Below, in pieces: positions 31,871 through 35,399 of a stretch of DNA of 35,399 bases; the first letter of the stretch is position 1, and each line of letters begins with the position of its first letter. Made by a program: the position numbers and the translations under genes. The notes below the pieces were generated by a model. It was given only the letters and a program-made list of their open reading frames with translations. It did not search any database and had not been told where the DNA came from. Source of the stretch: an uncultured Eubacteriales bacterium (GTDB taxonomy: Bacteria > Bacillota > Clostridia > Christensenellales > Aristaeellaceae); NCBI GenBank assembly GCA_902801765.1, contig CADCJO010000005.1, forward strand, positions 60,303 through 95,701, in the 5' to 3' direction.

Positions 31871-32421
31871 GACGACGGAGCGAGGGCCTATGCGGCCCTC
31901 GTGCACCTGCACCAGGGGACTTCGCCCCCTGGACCCATTTAGTGGAAACTGCTTGACTGATAGAATCGAGTTGGTTCCCACTGTGACAGAAAGGAGAAAG
32001 GAACGCGGAAGTCTGGCATGGTGCCGTGGTGCTTCTGGCCCGGCGGATGAATCGCCGATGACCGCCTGTGGCGGGAATTTCATCGGCGATGAAATCATGC
32101 GAAACGAGCAATGTCCGCATGAAGCGGACTTGCGACGATTGAGCCTGCGGAGAACGCCGCCAACCCGGATGCTTTGCATCCGCGGAAAGCCAGGGAATCA
32201 TCCGAGGGGGAAAGTTCACTTTCCCCTGCGGATGTTCCCGGGCTTTCTTGGGCCAGAAGCCCTCAAACTTTCCGTAACCCCAGCGCACCAGGCGGAGCTT
32301 GTCTGTTTATCCCAGCTACGTTATTTCGCCGATTGCGGGTCCAGGGTCCTCAGGACCCTGGCGCAGGTCTGGGGGCACGCAGCCCTCAGCGTTCCCTATG
32401 TTGGTTTCAATTCACCCTTTG
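31871..32421 (+). repeat. Large multi-hairpin repeat, copy C (complete, long subtype)
   Basis: Same order as copy B: CGAGGGCC/GGCCCTCG (31881-31901), CCAGGGG-ACTTCGC-CCCCTGG (31912-31932), CCGGATGC/GCATCCG, the long GGGGAAAG arm with an A-G mismatch at its base, CCAGGGTCC-TCA-GGACCCTGG (32341-32361), and a final GGGGGC-ACGCA-GCCCTC. An extra module (about 32048-32158) carries TCGCCGATGA/TCATCGGCGA around an inner CCGCC/GGCGG and GTCCGC-ATGAA-GCGGAC. Together with the next element it fills the 781-base gap between two convergent genes. Confidence 0.85.
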
Positions 32422-32432
32422 CCATAAAAATA

Positions 32433-32574
32433 TTAGGGAGTGTTCACACTACCCGAAAAGAGCTGATTCTGAGCAGATTTTTCGTCAGACAAGGCGTATT
32501 TCCGCAGGAATACTGGCGGTATTTCAAGGACAGCCAGAATTCAGCCTTTGAGCGGTAGTGTGAACACTCCCTAA
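32433..32574. mobile_element. MITE-like element with 21-bp perfect terminal inverted repeats
   Basis: The left end (32433-32453, TTAGGGAGTGTTCACAC and four more bases) and the right end (32554-32574) are exact reverse complements. The 100-base interior has no open frame of note and includes TTTTTCGTCAGACAAGGCG. The total of 142 bases, perfect ends and lack of a transposase fit a miniature inverted-repeat element moved in trans. A clear target duplication is not seen. It abuts the end of multi-hairpin copy C. Confidence 0.75.
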
Positions 32575-32595
32575 AACATAGAAGTGAAAATGGAA

Positions 32596-33240
32596 TTAAA
32601 CCGTCGCCAGCTCCACGATCTCCTTCGGTTCGCTGACGAGGTGGCGCGCGCCGCTCATGGTCAGTTCTTCCCGGGGACGATACCCCCACAGCACGCCGAT
32701 GGTTTCCATCCCGGCGTTGACGCCGCATTTCATGTCCGTGCTGGTGTCGCCGACATACCAGCAGTCGGCGGGCTGCAGGCCCAATTCTTCCGCGATCGCC
32801 AGCGCGCCGGCAGGATCGGGCTTGAGCGGAACGCCCTCCACGCGGCCCCGGATGATGGAAAAACGCACGTCGGGGAAGTAATGGGAAAGCACATGCTCGG
32901 CGTCTGCCTGATCCTTGTTGGTGAGCACGCACACATGAATCCCGCGTTCACACAGCGCGTGCAGCATATCGGTCACCCCTCGGAAGGCGTGACTGTTTAC
33001 CTGATTGTTTGCAGCGTAATCAACCTTATAGGCGTCCAATACCTGCTGGTAAAATTCCTTATGTTCACCCACGCAGCGCTCGGTCAGCTTCAGCACGCCG
33101 TTGCCGACCTTGTATTTGTATGCGCTTTCCTCAAAGACCGGCAGACCGAACTTGCTGAGCGACCGGTTCATGGCCGCGGCAATGTCCGGCAGGGAATGCA
33201 CCAGCGTGCCGTCCAGATCAAAAATCACGCATTGCTTCAT
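32596..33240 (-). CDS. HAD-superfamily phosphatase (phosphoglycolate phosphatase-like)
   Basis: 214 residues. Motif I is FDLDGTL with D8 (nucleophile) and D10; motif II is LTNKDQ; motif III KPDP; motif IV GDTSTDMKCG. The helical cap lies between motifs I and II, as in the Gph/PGP subgroup. It is cytoplasmic. The start at 33240 follows AAGGAG at ten bases; a longer frame from 33507 would run through the divergent bofC-like gene. Substrates in this subgroup vary (phosphoglycolate, other sugar phosphates, and MurNAc-6-P in Pseudomonas MupP), so the substrate is open. It diverges from the bofC-like gene. Confidence 0.88.
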   Translation of the reverse strand: MKQCVIFDLDGTLVHSLPDIAAAMNRSLSKFGLPVFEESAYKYKVGNGVLKLTERCVGEHKEFYQQVLDAYKVDYAANNQVNSHAFRGVTDMLHALCERGIHVCVLTNKDQADAEHVLSHYFPDVRFSIIRGRVEGVPLKPDPAGALAIAEELGLQPADCWYVGDTSTDMKCGVNAGMETIGVLWGYRPREELTMSGARHLVSEPKEIVELATV

Positions 33241-33269
33241 TTTTCCATTGCTCCTTCCTGCGTATGCAA

Positions 33270-33298
33270 ATTGTATCACAGGTATGGTTTTTTCGCAA
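33270..33298 (-). promoter_or_regulatory. Promoter of the HAD phosphatase gene
   Basis: On the minus strand TTGCGA (33298-33293), 17 bases, TACAAT (33275-33270), 29 bases before the start codon. Confidence 0.6.
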
Positions 33299-33329
33299 GA
33301 TGGGCATGATAAGCAGGGGAGGAATGAAA

Positions 33330-33893
33330 ATGAAACAATTGAAAAATACGGGCTGGATTCACGGCGTACTGCTGACTGCCTGCGCGGCGGCGCTGGCCTT
33401 CGGCCTGATGACGGAAACCGCGAAAGCGCCTGAAATCGCGCCGAAGATGCTGATCGCCACACCGCCCGCCAGCGTCGGCGCGGCGGAGCAAAAAGCGAAG
33501 ATTGCATCCGGCTGTGAAATCATCCAGACCATGGCTTTTACCCGCTGCGGCCACAGCGTAACCCGCCGCGTGCTGGCCCCGGATGCGCTGACCGGCGCGG
33601 ATTTTGCGTCAGCCCAGGACTATTACGATCTCTGGCAGCTGGAGACCTTTTCCCCCGACCGGCTGGAGATGCGCAGGGAAATCCCGCTCTTTTGCCCCAT
33701 CCACACGGTCGTGGGCGTGAACGAGGCTGGGGACGCAGTACTGATGCGCAACATGTACGGCGACGGCATGGCAGTGGTGCGGGATACCGAGCGCACCCTG
33801 GATAGCTTTGCCCCGGATATGCGGGAAGAACTGCTGTCTGGCATTGGCTTTGACACCGAACAGCAGGCGGAAGCCTGGCTGCAGGAGCATTGA
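33330..33893 (+). CDS. BofC-like exported or membrane-anchored protein
   Basis: 187 residues. An N-terminal hydrophobic segment (GVLLTACAAALAFGLM) is a signal anchor. The rest resembles the BofC C-terminal domain: a cysteine block with TRCGHSVTRRV, then the WQLETFSPDRLEMRREI stretch, then FCPIHTVVGVNEAGDAVLMRN. BofC of Bacillus subtilis is a forespore intermembrane protein that tunes SpoIVB, the signal for sigma-K activation. The start at 33330 has GGGGAGG seven bases upstream; the ATG at 33324 is too close to that site. The relation rests on motif order only, and the protein may be a general envelope protein instead. It precedes a carboxypeptidase gene. Confidence 0.6.
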   Translation: MKQLKNTGWIHGVLLTACAAALAFGLMTETAKAPEIAPKMLIATPPASVGAAEQKAKIASGCEIIQTMAFTRCGHSVTRRVLAPDALTGADFASAQDYYDLWQLETFSPDRLEMRREIPLFCPIHTVVGVNEAGDAVLMRNMYGDGMAVVRDTERTLDSFAPDMREELLSGIGFDTEQQAEAWLQEH

Positions 33894-33918
33894 CAGGAGC
33901 GGCAAAAGCCGATATAAT
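33890..33918 (+). promoter_or_regulatory. Consensus promoter of the carboxypeptidase gene
   Basis: TTGACA (33890-33895), 17 bases, TATAAT (33913-33918): a perfect sigma-A promoter. Its -35 overlaps the TGA stop codon of the bofC-like gene. Confidence 0.85.
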
Positions 33919-33952
33919 TTCCCTGTAAAGAACTGTGTACAGGGAGGCTGCT

Positions 33953-35044
33953 ATGCCGCAGAACCGTTCCTATAAAAAGAAATCCGCCCGCTCGCCCTAT
34001 CTGTTTATCGCGCTGGTACTGGTGCTTTTGACCGCGGTGCTGATCCTGGGCACGCGGGCGATGAACGCCTGGAAGGTGTACGAGGCCGAGGCCGCCGTCA
34101 CCCCCGCGCCGACGCCCGGCGTGCGCCCCATCAGCGTAACGCCAGATCCCGCCCGAGTCACCCCGCCGCCGACGGCAATACCCACACCCGCGCCTTCCCC
34201 CACGCCGGGACTGCTGAACAGTGGCTCCCAGGGGGACGAGGTTCGGCGCTTGCAGGTGCGCTTACAGGATCTGGGCTACTACCGGGGCAATATCGACGGC
34301 GACTACGGCACCGGCACCAAGACCGCCGTGCAGACCTTCCAGAAGATCAACGGTCTGGACGCCGACGGCATCGCCGGGCAACTGACCCAGACCCTGCTGT
34401 ATTCTGACCAGGCGCTGCCCGCGCCGGGGCCGGTGGACGTGCTGGCCAACCGGGACACACCGCTGCTGGTAAACGCCCAGAACCCGCTGCCCGACGGCTT
34501 TGAGCCCGCCGATCTGGTGAAGGTCAGGGACGTAGTGGGCAATCTGATCACCTATGAAAACACCGGTGTCCAGGCTGTCCGCGAGGCTGCCGAAGCGCTG
34601 AAAACCATGCTCCAGGACGCCGTCAACGACGGCTACAAGCCCTGGAAGCTGCGCGAAGCCTACCGCACCATTGCCGACCAGAAGCGGATCTTCAACAACC
34701 GGGTGAACAGCTACATGAACGAAAACAGCCTCACCCGCGCCCAGGCCATCGCCCGCACCCGCCAGTCCGTGGCCGATCCCGGCGCCAGCGAGCACCATAC
34801 CGGCCTGGCCTTCGACCTGAACGTACCGGGCGAATCCTTCGGCGAAACGGCGCAGTACCTGTGGCTGAAACAGCACTGCTGGGACTACGGCTTCATCATG
34901 CGCTACACCGACGAAAAATCCGACATCACCGGCATCACCGGCGAGGAATGGCACGTGCGCTACGTCGGCCTGGAGCACAGCCAGCGGATGCGGGATTTGG
35001 ATTACTGCCTGGAAGAATACGTGGAGTGGCTGAAACGGCAGTGA
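33953..35044 (+). CDS. D-alanyl-D-alanine carboxypeptidase, VanY/M15B family, with peptidoglycan-binding domain
   Basis: 363 residues. Order: short basic N-terminus, one membrane helix (about 16-36), a Pro/Thr-rich linker (about 45-84), a peptidoglycan-binding type 1 domain (about 88-150; VRRLQVRLQDLGYY, then YGTGTKTAVQTFQ), a spacer, and an M15 peptidase domain. Zinc ligands H281 and D288 lie in SEHHTGLAFD, and H334 follows the catalytic E332 in EEWH. Such enzymes trim the terminal D-Ala of wall peptides outside the cell. The start at 33953 follows AGGGAGG; the GTG at 33935 lies before that site and is rejected. It has its own perfect promoter. It may serve wall growth, sporulation or turnover that feeds the recovery island. 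Confidence 0.92.
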   Translation: MPQNRSYKKKSARSPYLFIALVLVLLTAVLILGTRAMNAWKVYEAEAAVTPAPTPGVRPISVTPDPARVTPPPTAIPTPAPSPTPGLLNSGSQGDEVRRLQVRLQDLGYYRGNIDGDYGTGTKTAVQTFQKINGLDADGIAGQLTQTLLYSDQALPAPGPVDVLANRDTPLLVNAQNPLPDGFEPADLVKVRDVVGNLITYENTGVQAVREAAEALKTMLQDAVNDGYKPWKLREAYRTIADQKRIFNNRVNSYMNENSLTRAQAIARTRQSVADPGASEHHTGLAFDLNVPGESFGETAQYLWLKQHCWDYGFIMRYTDEKSDITGITGEEWHVRYVGLEHSQRMRDLDYCLEEYVEWLKRQ

Positions 35045-35084
35045 TGTGATATTTTTAGAGTGAGCAGTCGTGTTCTCAATGATG

Positions 35085-35399
35085 ATTTTCAAACCTAACA
35101 AAAGGGAACGCTGGGGGCTGCGCGCCCCCAAACCTGCGGCAAGGGATTTCATCCCTTGCATCCCAGTAGGCGATTGAGGAAGCTGGGGAGAGAAAACAAG
35201 CTCCGCCTGCCGCGCTGGGGTTACGAAAAGTTTGAAGGCTTCTGGTCCAAGAAAGCCCGGGAACATCCGAGGGGGAAAGTAAACTTTCCCCTGCGGATTG
35301 TTCCCTGGCTTTCCCCGGATGCTTTGCATCCGGGTTGGCGGCGTTCTCCGCAGGCTCAATCGTCGCAAGTCCGCTTCATGCGGACATTGCTCGTTTCGC
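35085..35399 (-). repeat. Large multi-hairpin repeat, copy D (inverted, cut by window end)
   Basis: On the minus strand it ends with GCAAGGGAT-GAA-ATCCCTTGC (35159-35139) and GGGGGC-GCGCA-GCCCCC (35129-35113), and contains the GGGGAAAG arm with an A-G mismatch, CCGGATGC/GCATCCGG, and the GTCCGC-ATGAA-GCGGAC module that defines the long subtype. It lies downstream of the carboxypeptidase gene and reads towards it. It continues past the window end. Confidence 0.85.

Overview
The window reads as a chromosome segment of an anaerobic, probably gut- or rumen-associated Bacillota (class Clostridia). The signs are a high GC content with strongly biased codons, AGGAGG-type ribosome binding sites, sigma-A promoters (TTGACA-N17-TATAAT), ABC importers of the LplB/YtcP kind without their own ATPase, and sporulation-type proteins (BofC-like, PdaB-like). 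The genus cannot be named from the sequence. No tRNA, rRNA, CRISPR array, transposase or phage gene was seen.

Region 1 (about 0.3-13.6 kb) is a carbohydrate locus for pectin side chains. A leftward operon (GH105 hydrolase, two permeases, solute-binding protein, polysaccharide deacetylase) starts from a consensus promoter overlapped by a LacI/CcpA-type operator. Divergent from it lie a LacI-family regulator, a GH112 phosphorylase, an L-rhamnose mutarotase, an aldo/keto reductase and a GH51 arabinofuranosidase. GH105 next to GH112 and a rhamnose mutarotase points to rhamnogalacturonan-I, with the GH112 enzyme probably splitting galactosyl-rhamnose.

Region 2 (13.6-18.3 kb) holds mixed genes: a small Cys-rich DUF6171 protein, a secreted OB-fold-like protein, a double-OB SSB-like protein, a membrane-anchored PdaB-like deacetylase, a possible structured RNA of about 204 nt, and a two-domain polyphosphate:AMP phosphotransferase.

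Region 3 (18.8-31.8 kb) is a peptidoglycan-recovery island. A leftward operon encodes two permeases, a solute-binding protein, NamZ and NagZ. A rightward operon encodes MurQ, a MurK-like kinase and a GNAT acetyltransferase. Then come an AmiE-like serine hydrolase, an L-Ala-D/L-Glu epimerase and a transglutaminase-fold protein. None of the enzymes carries a signal peptide. The inferred route is import of cell-wall fragments, cleavage in the cytoplasm, phosphorylation of MurNAc, etherase action to GlcNAc-6-P, and epimerisation of the released dipeptide. The two operons diverge from overlapping promoters that share a palindrome.

Region 4 (32.6-35.0 kb) has a HAD phosphatase, a BofC-like exported protein and a membrane-anchored D,D-carboxypeptidase of the VanY/M15 family.

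The gaps between genes are rich in repeats: four copies of a large multi-hairpin element at gene 3' ends whose stems co-vary between copies; six CAGTAGG inverted-repeat elements, three of them carrying an inner TGTCATCCCGA element (found once more alone); three copies of a 19-21-bp perfect hairpin; a short element with 21-bp perfect terminal inverted repeats; and a paired GGGCGGATA palindrome.
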